Assembly: GCA_028684915.1 (NCBI GenBank)
Contig: JAQUEZ010000328.1
Span: 1-6,141, forward strand
DNA length: 6,141 nucleotides
Source of the DNA: Desulfobulbus sp.
Lineage (GTDB): Bacteria > Desulfobacterota > Desulfobulbia > Desulfobulbales > Desulfobulbaceae
Direction: 5' to 3'
In this document: positions 1 to 5,848 of the stretch, one piece after another
How the letters are laid out: each line of letters starts with the position of its first letter
Position numbering within the stretch: the stretch's first letter is position 1
The notes under the pieces: model-generated
Told to the model about the DNA's origin: nothing
The model's input: only the letters and a program-made list of their open reading frames with translations
Database searches by the model: none
Position numbers and translations under genes: made by a program

Positions 1-803
1 CTTCCGTAAATAAGCAGGCGGTTGCTTAATCGATCAAAATTCACCAAGTGGTGGGCAAGCAATCCTTCCACTGACTGATCCGGGTTGGTGATTTCGACGA
101 TCGCATCGCCTACATGGGTGGCAATGAGTTCCTGGGGGGAGCCTTCCACTAGGACCCTGCCGTGATCGAGGATAACCAGCCGGTCGCAGAGCTGCGCTGC
201 CTCCTCCATGTAATGCGTCGTGAGAATGAAAGTTTTTCCCTGTCCGCGCAGGACCTGGAGTTTTTCCCAGAGCAGGTGGCGTGACTGTGGATCAAGGCCG
301 GTGGTCGGTTCATCAAGGATGATCAACTCCGGATCATTGATCAGGGCCCGAGCCAGGGTGAGGCGACGAGCCAGCCCTCCGGAGAGCTCACTCACCTTGG
401 CCTCACGTTTTTTCTCCAGGGAGAAGAAGCAGAGCAGCTCTTCAGCCCGCTTTTTTGCCTGTGCGGTGGAAATCTTGAAATAACCGGCAAAGACGAGCAG
501 ATTCTGCAACACGGTCAAATCTGGATCCAGGGTGTTGTCCTGCTGGCAGACACCGATTCTGGCTCGGATTCGGCGCCAGTCCCGGGTGATGTCCAGACCA
601 AACACCCGCAGTCGCCCCCCGTTGGGCGGAGCAAAACCGTAAATCGTGCGGATGGTCGATGTCTTGCCGGCCCCGTTGGGACCGAGGAGGCCGAAGCACT
701 CCCCGGCGTGAACCGAAAAGGAGAGGTTATTGACCGCGGTGAAGCCATGGTACTGCTTCACCAGCTGATCTACTTCCAGGATGGGAATAGCCTCTTTTGC
801 CAT
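1..803 (-). CDS. NodI/DrrA-like ABC-2 exporter ATP-binding protein (3' end cut by window edge)
   Basis: Cytoplasmic ATPase subunit that would power an ABC-2-type exporter. The first 267 residues lie in the window and the C-terminus is beyond position 1. Visible motifs are Walker A GPNGAGKTS (residues 41-49), Q-loop glutamine in VCQQD (about 87-88), signature LSGGL (140-144, in place of the usual LSGGQ), Walker B LIILDEP with catalytic Glu165, D-loop GLD (169-171) and H-loop His197. The stretch from the signature through RRLTLARALI to LDEPTTGLDP is typical of the NodI/DrrA group that exports lipo-oligosaccharides, drugs or lipids. The ATG at 803 is chosen because it is preceded by GGACAGG at suitable spacing and follows the thioesterase stop by 23 bp. 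A NodJ-like permease would be expected just left of the window. The substrate cannot be told from the ATPase, and nothing here shows that it is a true nodulation gene. Confidence 0.93.
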   Translation of the reverse strand, partial: MAKEAIPILEVDQLVKQYHGFTAVNNLSFSVHAGECFGLLGPNGAGKTSTIRTIYGFAPPNGGRLRVFGLDITRDWRRIRARIGVCQQDNTLDPDLTVLQNLLVFAGYFKISTAQAKKRAEELLCFFSLEKKREAKVSELSGGLARRLTLARALINDPELIILDEPTTGLDPQSRHLLWEKLQVLRGQGKTFILTTHYMEEAAQLCDRLVILDHGRVLVEGSPQELIATHVGDAIVEITNPDQSVEGLLAHHLVNFDRLSNRLLIYG

Positions 804-826
804 GGTTACCTGTCCCGTGTGGGTGG

Positions 827-1876
827 CTAAATTCGGTGATGGTGGCGCAGAATCACCTGTAGACTGCGGTGGGCGGCCAGATAACGGGAATCCTCCGCGT
901 AGGTTGTCGGATAGACCGTGGGCACCGGGTGATGGGTCAGTTCACCGTCGACATTGGCAAAGGTGAACAGGCAGGAGTTGGACAGGGCTTTGGCCTTCCG
1001 ATCGCGGCTGATGCGTTCAATTCCGGCCTCAATACAGATGAAACTGTCGTCGGTATAGACCACCCTTGAGGTGAAATGCAATTTGTCGCCCATGCGCACC
1101 GGATGGAAAAAGTTGATTCGATTGACCGCGGCGATAATCGAACGGTTGGGTGCCACCAGTTCGGAACAGATTGAGCTCAGTTCAAAGGCGCGGCGAATGA
1201 GATAGCCGCCGAAAATGGTGAATGGTACGTTTTCCTGGTCCGGATAGGTGCGCTCCCAGGCATCGGTGGTCAACTGGCCGCAGAGCAGGCCGTTAAACCC
1301 CGGTTCGTCCTGGGCCAGGTGTCGGGCGGTCAGCATCTCGTATTCTAAACGGCTCGGCGGTTCGTGCAGGGCTGCCTGCAGATGCCGATATTCTTCCCGC
1401 CGCGCCAGTGCCTTACCGGCTCGCCGCCGCTCGATCGGTTCAACGTAATCAATCGGAGGTAAGGTAACACTGGTCACGTTTTCCCCATAGCCGGATCGGG
1501 CCACCATGGTGAAATAGCAGGAGGCGATATGCTCGGTGGTCTTCTCGCCCGGCTGTTCGACTCGAATGCCGATTTCAAGAGAGCTGCGACCGATATGGTT
1601 GATGGTGGCGGCAAAGGTGAGATCACGGCTTACATCGACCGCTTGACGAATGACGATGTTGTCAATCGCCGCCGTCACCACCCGGGCAGTGGGATGGAAT
1701 TGGTTGACATAGCTCAGTGCAGCCTCTTCGGCGACTTTATCGAGGATTTCCAGCAGCAGGCCAAAGCGAATGTTACCGGGAAGCGGTTCATCCACCACCA
1801 TGTAACGGCGGCGCAAGGCCGGGTCATTGCCAAAAGCCATGGTTTTATAAAAAACAGTATCGCGTGGTTGGGTCAT
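827..1876 (-). CDS. Double-hotdog acyl-CoA thioesterase-like protein (ACOT9/BFIT type)
   Basis: Probable soluble enzyme hydrolysing acyl-CoA to free acid and CoA; 349 residues, the length expected for a protein with two fused hotdog domains. The first hotdog covers about residues 25-145, with the helix segment GNIRFGLLLEILDKVAEEAA carrying Asp46. The second covers about 200-330, with FGGYLIRRAFELS (222-234) on its central helix followed by the strand segment VNRINFFHPVRMGDKLHF (251-268). These paired patterns resemble the ACOT9/BFIT-like family. Start choice: the frame stays open up to a TTG at 1951, but ATG 1876 (MTQPRDTVFYK) is the first ATG, has a weak GAGA at workable distance, and the residues before it look non-coding. 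It lies 89 bp after the kinase and 23 bp before the ABC ATPase on the same strand. The acyl substrate is unknown; a non-catalytic acyl-binding role is possible. Confidence 0.82.
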   Translation of the reverse strand: MTQPRDTVFYKTMAFGNDPALRRRYMVVDEPLPGNIRFGLLLEILDKVAEEAALSYVNQFHPTARVVTAAIDNIVIRQAVDVSRDLTFAATINHIGRSSLEIGIRVEQPGEKTTEHIASCYFTMVARSGYGENVTSVTLPPIDYVEPIERRRAGKALARREEYRHLQAALHEPPSRLEYEMLTARHLAQDEPGFNGLLCGQLTTDAWERTYPDQENVPFTIFGGYLIRRAFELSSICSELVAPNRSIIAAVNRINFFHPVRMGDKLHFTSRVVYTDDSFICIEAGIERISRDRKAKALSNSCLFTFANVDGELTHHPVPTVYPTTYAEDSRYLAAHRSLQVILRHHHRI

Positions 1877-1965
1877 GGGAGGTCTCTTTGGGAGTGCAGG
1901 GAAATGTATTGCCCGAATCTGCGGCAGTGCATCCCCTAATATAACGTGCAATAGATGGGAGAGGA

Positions 1966-4900
1966 TTAGTGGTCTTCGGCAGCTTGAGCAACTTTGAATA
2001 CGTCGCGAACCGCCGTGGCCAAGTCTTCAATATTTACCGGTTTCATCAGTAACTTGGCGATGCCAAAATTTGAAGCGTTTTCTTCCGTTATGGTCTCGCT
2101 AAAACCAGTACAGAGAATGATAGGCATAAAACCGTTGATGGCAAGAACCTGTTGCGCCAGTTGGGTTCCCGTCATCTCTGGCATGGTTTGGTCGGTGATC
2201 AGCAGATCAAAATTTGTCGGATCATTTTTGAAGGCTTCCAGGGCTTGCAGGCTGCCACTTTGCACTGTCACTTCGTAGCCGAGCAGGCTTAGCCCCTCGC
2301 GGATCACCTCGCGGAAAAAATCTTCATCGTCAACCACCAGGATTCGTTCCCCATGGCCAACGGATAACCTGCCGTCAGAGCCCTGTTGCGGTTCAATCTG
2401 GGCAGTGGAAAGCGGCAGGTACACCGAAAAGCAGGTGCCGCGACCGGGCTTCGTCTCCACCTCGATCAATCCCTGGTGGCCTTTGATGATACCCATGCTC
2501 ACCGCCAACCCCAGTCCTGTGCCTTCGTTCACCGCCTTGGTGGTAAAGTACGGTTCAAAGATGCGTTCGAGCACTGGCGCGGAAATGCCGCTCCCGGTAT
2601 CTGCCACCTTAAGTTTGAGATAATCCCCTGGCGGGATCTCCATGGTGAGAAAATGTTTAGCCGACTCAAGATGTACCTGTTCCATAGTGAGACTGAGCGT
2701 ACCGCCGTGCTCCCGCATGGCATGGTAGCCATTGGTGGCTAGGTTCATTAGTACCTGGTGGATTTGGGTGGAGTCACCGAGAATACGATCTTCCTTGAGG
2801 GTGATTTCCTGTCGGATCTCGATGGTAGTGGGAATGGTCGAACGAAGCAGGCGAAGCGATTCCTTGAGGATGGGGCCGACATTGACCGGCTCCATCCTGG
2901 TTTTGGAGTGACGGCTGAAGCGCAGAATCTGTTGCACCAACTCTTTGGCGCGAAGTCCGATCTCCAAAACTCGTTGCAGGTATTCCCGAGTGTTATTGTT
3001 TTCCGTGTTGGGCATCTTCAAAAGAGCCAATTCCGTGTAGCCAAGCAGTCCGCTGAGGATGTTGTTGAAATCATGGGCAATGCCTCCGGCAAGGGTGCCG
3101 ATGGCTTCGTTCTTCTGCGACTGAATGATCTGCTTTTCAAGCAGGGCCTTTTCCTCGGCAAGCGCCTTTTCTTTTGTCAGGTTTTTGATAAAGACCCCGA
3201 TATAAATCGGATTGCTTTTTTCATCCACCACCAGCCAGCCTTTGGCGGCCACCGGAACAATGGTTTCGTCGGCGGTCTTGTACGAAAATTCAAGGGGGGC
3301 CGAACTCGTGATACCGGCTTTGAAAGAGAGGATTGACGCGACAACCCGAGCCTGTGCCTCCTCGTCACAAATAAACTCCTTAAAATGGTGACCAACGCAC
3401 TGGCCCAGGCTATAGCCGCTTTCGCGAAGGAAGGCCTTGTTGGCATCAAGAATAAGTCCCTGGAAGTCGAGCAGGACAATCCCCTCCGGATTAGTGTTGT
3501 AAAAGGACCGGAAGCGAAATTCGCTTTCGCGCAGGGCCTTTTCCGCCAATTTTTGTTCGCTAATATCCTGAATGGCCACTGCCGCACCGGCCAGGGGATC
3601 GTCTGCATCAATAGGGGCTGCATAGAGAGAAACATCCCGCAGGGTTCCATCTGCTCGGACCATGCGGGTCTCGACGTACTTATGATGCCCCGATCGCCAC
3701 AGTTCTCCGTAGAGTTCATCCCGGATGCGAAAAAACTCATTGTTACTTTCATAGAATTTTCGCGTCGGTGCGCCCCGCAGAGAATCCACAGAGCAGCCCG
3801 TCAATTCGGCGAGGCGTTTATTGACCGCAGAAAAAGTGCGGTTTTTGATAATCGCCAGGCCGACCGGTACCGCGTTGAACAGGCTTTGCAGCATTGCCCG
3901 ATGTTGGTGCAGCGCCTGTTCGGTTTTTTTTCGCTCGGTGATATCTTGGCAGGCGGCGGCCACACCGGCATCACGGTTTTCAAGATCAATCGGCGTCATG
4001 GAGATGAGTATATCTCGCATTGTGCCGTCTTTGCGCACAAAGCGGGTTTCGACCTCAGTTCTGCCTGTCTGCCAGAGGGAGGAATAGAGGGCCTGACCAA
4101 CATGGTTGTATTCATCCTGGGTGGCGTAGATTTGCCGTACATGCATGAGGATGAGTTCATCTGCATCATAACCGGTTATGGTACACAGTCGTTCGTTGAC
4201 CGAATACAAGTGACGTTCGCGGATAATAGCCAACCCGATCGGTGCGGCATGAAATAAGCTCTGCAGTTTGTCTCGGCTGAGGCGTAGGGCTTCTTCGTTG
4301 AGTTTTTGTTCGGTGATATCCTGGACGACAACCGCTGCCCCGGCTCGAGTGTTGTCGATATCAATGGGTGCGGCATAAAGCGCTATGTCACGCACCGATC
4401 CGTCTTTGCAGACACAACTGGTTTCTACATGGCCGATCAGCCCAAGGTCCCACAAGTTTTTCGACAATTCCCGATGCACCCGTTCATACTCCTGATCGTT
4501 CTGATAAAAACGGCGGGTGGATTGGTTTACCAGTTCCTCCGGGGTGTAGCCGGTGATTTTGCAGAACTTTTTGTTGACCTTGAGCATGGTCTTGTTGTGC
4601 GATACGACCATCCCAAGCGGTGCGGCATGGAAAAAACTCTGGAGGCGATTATGACTCTCTCGTAAAGTCTGCTCGATACGCTTTTGGGCGTTGAGATCGA
4701 TCCTCTGCCCGATTAACTCAGCTGTTGTTTCCAGATGAGCCAGGATCAGGGAGAGTTGTTGGCGGGGAATGGTGGGGAGTTCCTCTTGCGGGCAGGGAGG
4801 ATTTTTACCCGCTGTTTGAGGGCTCGAGGGGACGTTTTGAGGCCCCAATACTAAAAAAGGGCCGATCACAAGGGTGGCTATCTGGTTTTGCGCCGCCATG

Positions 4901-5181
4901 ACAGAGGCTGTGGCAAAACGATACCCCGCTTTGCAATGAGGGGTATTGACGAAAATTTCTGTGACACTCTTGGGTTGAGGCTTGTGTTGAAAACAATCTG
5001 TTGTTGTCTGCGAGCAAAAAGGAGGGACGCAGGTCGATGGCCACTTAGAGGAGGAAATTACAGTCCCGTCACAGCTGAGAATAGCCGCTCCCATGTTCAG
5101 GACTGTTGCCAGGCGCTGAATCGGTGGCTGGAATATCTCTGCTAACAGATCGGTTTTATTTGAGACCTTTGCTGGGTGCAT
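1966..5181 (-). CDS. Soluble hybrid sensor histidine kinase: PocR-like, four PAS, HisKA, HATPase, receiver
   Basis: Signal-transducing kinase of 1071 residues with no signal peptide or convincing membrane helix, so probably cytoplasmic. Order: cysteine-rich PocR-like sensor (about 10-115), linker, three similar PAS units (171-296, 297-421, 422-547), a divergent fourth PAS (553-668), short coiled linker, HisKA with H-box GGIAHDFNN (phospho-acceptor His703), HATPase with N-box (Asn813, Asn817), G1 DTGSG (861-865), F-box FEPYFTTK (875-882) and G2 GTGLGL (887-892), and a C-terminal receiver with acidic pair Asp951/Asp952, phospho-acceptor Asp997, Thr1025 and Lys1047. Every key catalytic residue is present, so it should be active. 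There is no HPt or output domain; the phosphate may go to a separate HPt or regulator, or the receiver may tune the kinase. ATG 5181 is preceded by AGGGG at 4 nt. It is the first gene of the leftward set. The signal is unknown. Confidence 0.96.
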   Translation of the reverse strand: MHPAKVSNKTDLLAEIFQPPIQRLATVLNMGAAILSCDGTVISSSKWPSTCVPPFCSQTTTDCFQHKPQPKSVTEIFVNTPHCKAGYRFATASVMAAQNQIATLVIGPFLVLGPQNVPSSPQTAGKNPPCPQEELPTIPRQQLSLILAHLETTAELIGQRIDLNAQKRIEQTLRESHNRLQSFFHAAPLGMVVSHNKTMLKVNKKFCKITGYTPEELVNQSTRRFYQNDQEYERVHRELSKNLWDLGLIGHVETSCVCKDGSVRDIALYAAPIDIDNTRAGAAVVVQDITEQKLNEEALRLSRDKLQSLFHAAPIGLAIIRERHLYSVNERLCTITGYDADELILMHVRQIYATQDEYNHVGQALYSSLWQTGRTEVETRFVRKDGTMRDILISMTPIDLENRDAGVAAACQDITERKKTEQALHQHRAMLQSLFNAVPVGLAIIKNRTFSAVNKRLAELTGCSVDSLRGAPTRKFYESNNEFFRIRDELYGELWRSGHHKYVETRMVRADGTLRDVSLYAAPIDADDPLAGAAVAIQDISEQKLAEKALRESEFRFRSFYNTNPEGIVLLDFQGLILDANKAFLRESGYSLGQCVGHHFKEFICDEEAQARVVASILSFKAGITSSAPLEFSYKTADETIVPVAAKGWLVVDEKSNPIYIGVFIKNLTKEKALAEEKALLEKQIIQSQKNEAIGTLAGGIAHDFNNILSGLLGYTELALLKMPNTENNNTREYLQRVLEIGLRAKELVQQILRFSRHSKTRMEPVNVGPILKESLRLLRSTIPTTIEIRQEITLKEDRILGDSTQIHQVLMNLATNGYHAMREHGGTLSLTMEQVHLESAKHFLTMEIPPGDYLKLKVADTGSGISAPVLERIFEPYFTTKAVNEGTGLGLAVSMGIIKGHQGLIEVETKPGRGTCFSVYLPLSTAQIEPQQGSDGRLSVGHGERILVVDDEDFFREVIREGLSLLGYEVTVQSGSLQALEAFKNDPTNFDLLITDQTMPEMTGTQLAQQVLAINGFMPIILCTGFSETITEENASNFGIAKLLMKPVNIEDLATAVRDVFKVAQAAEDH
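1996..2349 (-). other. C-terminal receiver (REC) domain of the hybrid kinase
   Basis: Residues about 945-1062. The fold landmarks are ILVVDDED (acidic pocket Asp951/Asp952), LLITDQTMPEMTG with phospho-acceptor Asp997, LCTGF with Thr1025, and LLMKPV with Lys1047. All residues needed for phosphorylation are present. The protein ends about nine residues after the domain, so there is no fused output module. Confidence 0.93.
3541..4671 (-). repeat. Three tandem PAS-unit repeats within the kinase gene
   Basis: Residues 171-547 consist of three units of about 125 residues. Each opens with an LQS-x-F-x-A-x-P-x-G motif (starting at residues 180, 306 and 431) and closes with QDI[TS]E[QR]K (from residues 287, 412 and 538), so the period is 125-126 residues. 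The middle holds x-VN-x-x-x-x-x-x-TG, then VET-x-x-V-x-x-DG-x-x-RD in every copy. Some similarity survives in the DNA, for example related GGTGCGGCATG stretches near 4239 and 4619 and ATATC-x-TG stretches near 3561, 3941 and 4316. This fits internal gene duplication followed by divergence. Confidence 0.85.
4837..5154 (-). other. PocR-like N-terminal sensor region of the kinase
   Basis: Residues about 10-115 of the kinase. It shows the PocR-family layout: a hydrophobic segment with a D-G turn (ILSCDGTVIS), FC (Cys56), DC (Cys63), then HC-x-x-G (Cys83, Gly86) and a closing ATLVIGPFL strand comparable to the family's GQF strand. Six cysteines fall in the first 130 residues (37, 51, 56, 63, 83, 130). 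PocR domains are known small-molecule sensors first named from the propanediol regulator PocR. The assignment rests on pattern only and the match is divergent. Confidence 0.6.
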
Positions 5182-5185
5182 GGTG

Positions 5186-5190
5186 CCCCT
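5186..5190 (-). promoter_or_regulatory. Ribosome binding site of the hybrid kinase
   Basis: On the minus strand AGGGG lies 4 nt before ATG 5181. It supports that ATG as the start although the spacing is on the short side. Confidence 0.5.
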
Positions 5191-5287
5191 AAAGCGTTCG
5201 GGTGGCGGAGACCGAGCGAGCTTGCCGTTGCTTGAATAGAGTTTTTGGGGGTGCTATTGGATTGCGCTCTTGCCTCAAGTTAGTTGT

Positions 5288-5317
5288 AAAATATTTATTT
5301 TGTACCACTTTTTTCAA
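5288..5317 (-). promoter_or_regulatory. Candidate promoter for the leftward kinase-thioesterase-ABC genes
   Basis: On the minus strand TTGAAA (5317-5312) and TATTTT (5293-5288) are separated by 18 bp, resembling a sigma70 -35/-10 pair, inside an AT-rich stretch about 105 bp upstream of the kinase start. The -10 half falls in a perfect palindrome AAAATA-TT-TATTTT (5288-5301), and the -35 half falls between the CCACTT/AAGTGG arms (5305-5326). In an AT-rich region such matches arise easily by chance. Confidence 0.3.
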
Positions 5318-5326
5318 CATAAGTGG
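5305..5326. repeat. Inverted repeat CCACTT / AAGTGG
   Basis: Six-base arms at 5305-5310 and 5321-5326 flank a 10-base spacer and overlap the candidate kinase promoter. A further CCACTT lies at 5353-5358. An operator for a dimeric regulator is possible; a transcribed hairpin here would be weak. Confidence 0.35.
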
Positions 5327-5419
5327 AAGAGGAAAACAAAAAAACGGAAAAGCCACTTGTCCAAAAAAAAAAACAGATAATGACAAGATGAGAATCATCG
5401 CTTCTGAGGTTTTGGGCAC

Positions 5420-5437
5420 GGGTGATCATCATTACCC
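5420..5437 (+). repeat. Short hairpin GGGTGAT-CATC-ATTACCC
   Basis: Seven-base arms (5420-5426 and 5431-5437, with one G:T pair) enclose a 4-base loop. It lies just before the AT-only run at 5445-5473. It could be an operator half-site pair or an RNA hairpin. The following T-rich stretch begins too far away and is too mixed for a standard terminator. Confidence 0.35.
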
Positions 5438-5444
5438 AACCTAC

Positions 5445-5473
5445 TAAAATTATAATATATTTAAAATTTTTAT
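5445..5473. promoter_or_regulatory. 29-bp AT-only run in the divergent intergenic region
   Basis: The run contains only A and T and includes TATAAT on both strands (plus strand 5451-5456; minus strand 5454-5449). No good -35 element is seen at normal spacing for either. Such a stretch could be an easily melted or bent promoter region for rightward transcription toward the small ORF and the P-type ATPase, or a site for a nucleoid-associated protein. Confidence 0.35.
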
Positions 5474-5524
5474 GTTTGCCGAGAGGTGAAGCTGGAATGC
5501 TTTTGGCTTGCAGGATTACAAGAG

Positions 5525-5788
5525 ATGCTTATTGCACACACCAGGCTTGCTGGACTCGAAAAAGCCCATCACACATCTAAGAGATGGCTAGGTGAAAACA
5601 CTGATATACAAGGAGCAGTGTTTTACCGGCTCGAAGGTATGCATAAGATATGTCGAGCGTCGGGAAAAACGCAGCGACGCAGTAGATCGAAGTTTTTACG
5701 ACGCCATCATGCTTTATTGTTCTCAAAATACGGTGGATTTATAAAAACTCAAAACCAGAAAACCGCACATTATTACACCAGTGAGTGA
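5525..5788 (+). CDS. Doubtful small basic ORF, hypothetical
   Basis: An open frame of 87 residues from ATG 5525; the same frame also opens at GTG 5486, giving 100 residues. AGGA at 5512-5515 sits 9 nt before the ATG, a usable ribosome site. The product is very basic, rich in Arg, Lys and His (for example TQRRSRSKFLRRHH), with no hydrophobic helix and no family I recognise. Codon use differs from the neighbours, with several AGA and ATA codons. It ends 45 bp before the possible TTG start of the P-type ATPase, on the same strand. It may be a real small gene, a remnant of something larger, or a chance frame in an untranslated leader. Confidence 0.25.
   Translation: MLIAHTRLAGLEKAHHTSKRWLGENTDIQGAVFYRLEGMHKICRASGKTQRRSRSKFLRRHHALLFSKYGGFIKTQNQKTAHYYTSE
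5657..5680 (+). repeat. Inverted repeat GCGTCG / CGACGC
   Basis: Six-base GC-rich arms at 5657-5662 and 5675-5680 surround a 12-base loop. TTTTT follows at 5693-5697, 12 bases after the stem. That is too distant for a classic intrinsic terminator, but the hairpin could form in a leader RNA of the downstream ATPase gene. Confidence 0.3.
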
Positions 5789-5848
5789 CGAAGCTCGACA
5801 CGGTGTTTTGAATTTTTTCCGCGAGAACGACCATTGAAAAAAACAGAC

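Larger units (their letters stand above)
5182..5833. other. Divergent intergenic region between kinase and P-type ATPase
   Basis: About 650 bp without a confident gene. It contains the kinase ribosome site, AT-rich sequence from about 5270 to 5480 with A-tracts (11 A's at 5363-5373), the palindromes listed separately, CTTGTC/GACAAG arms at 5356-5361 and 5382-5387 with a 20-base spacer, and the doubtful basic ORF. No tRNA or insertion-sequence signature was found. It probably carries promoters for both directions and possibly a long leader for the ATPase gene. Confidence 0.6.

Noticed and set aside
1..803. Naming the ABC ATPase nodI
   Set aside because: The sequence is NodI-like, but there are no other nodulation genes and this ATPase group is widespread, so the symbol would be misleading.
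1529..1939. 136-codon open frame on the plus strand
   Set aside because: It is antisense to the first hotdog domain of the thioesterase and the gap before it; no family features.
1877..1951. 25-residue N-terminal extension of the thioesterase from TTG 1951
   Set aside because: TTG is an uncommon start, no ribosome site precedes it, and the extra residues do not look like the start of a hotdog protein. ATG 1876 is preferred.
2758..3336. 192-codon open frame on the plus strand
   Set aside because: It is antisense to the fourth PAS and the HisKA/HATPase region of the kinase, with no motif of its own.
3385..4257. 290-codon open frame on the plus strand
   Set aside because: It lies antisense to the PAS region of the kinase, has no recognisable domain, and the kinase frame is unmistakable. 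Long antisense frames are common opposite such genes.
3541..4671. Tandem repeats as a possible CRISPR or mobile array
   Set aside because: The repeats are long, degenerate and in a continuous coding frame; they are PAS domain duplications.
5356..5387. CTTGTC/GACAAG arms around a poly-A tract as a possible terminator
   Set aside because: The 20-base loop contains the homopolymer itself and no T-tract follows the stem on either strand, so it does not fit an intrinsic terminator.
5189..5419. 76-codon minus-strand frame from GTG 5419 ending 7 bp before the kinase start
   Set aside because: Its apparent hydrophobic segment comes from T-tracts, it has no ribosome site, and it overlaps the likely kinase promoter. 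A leader peptide is conceivable but not supported.
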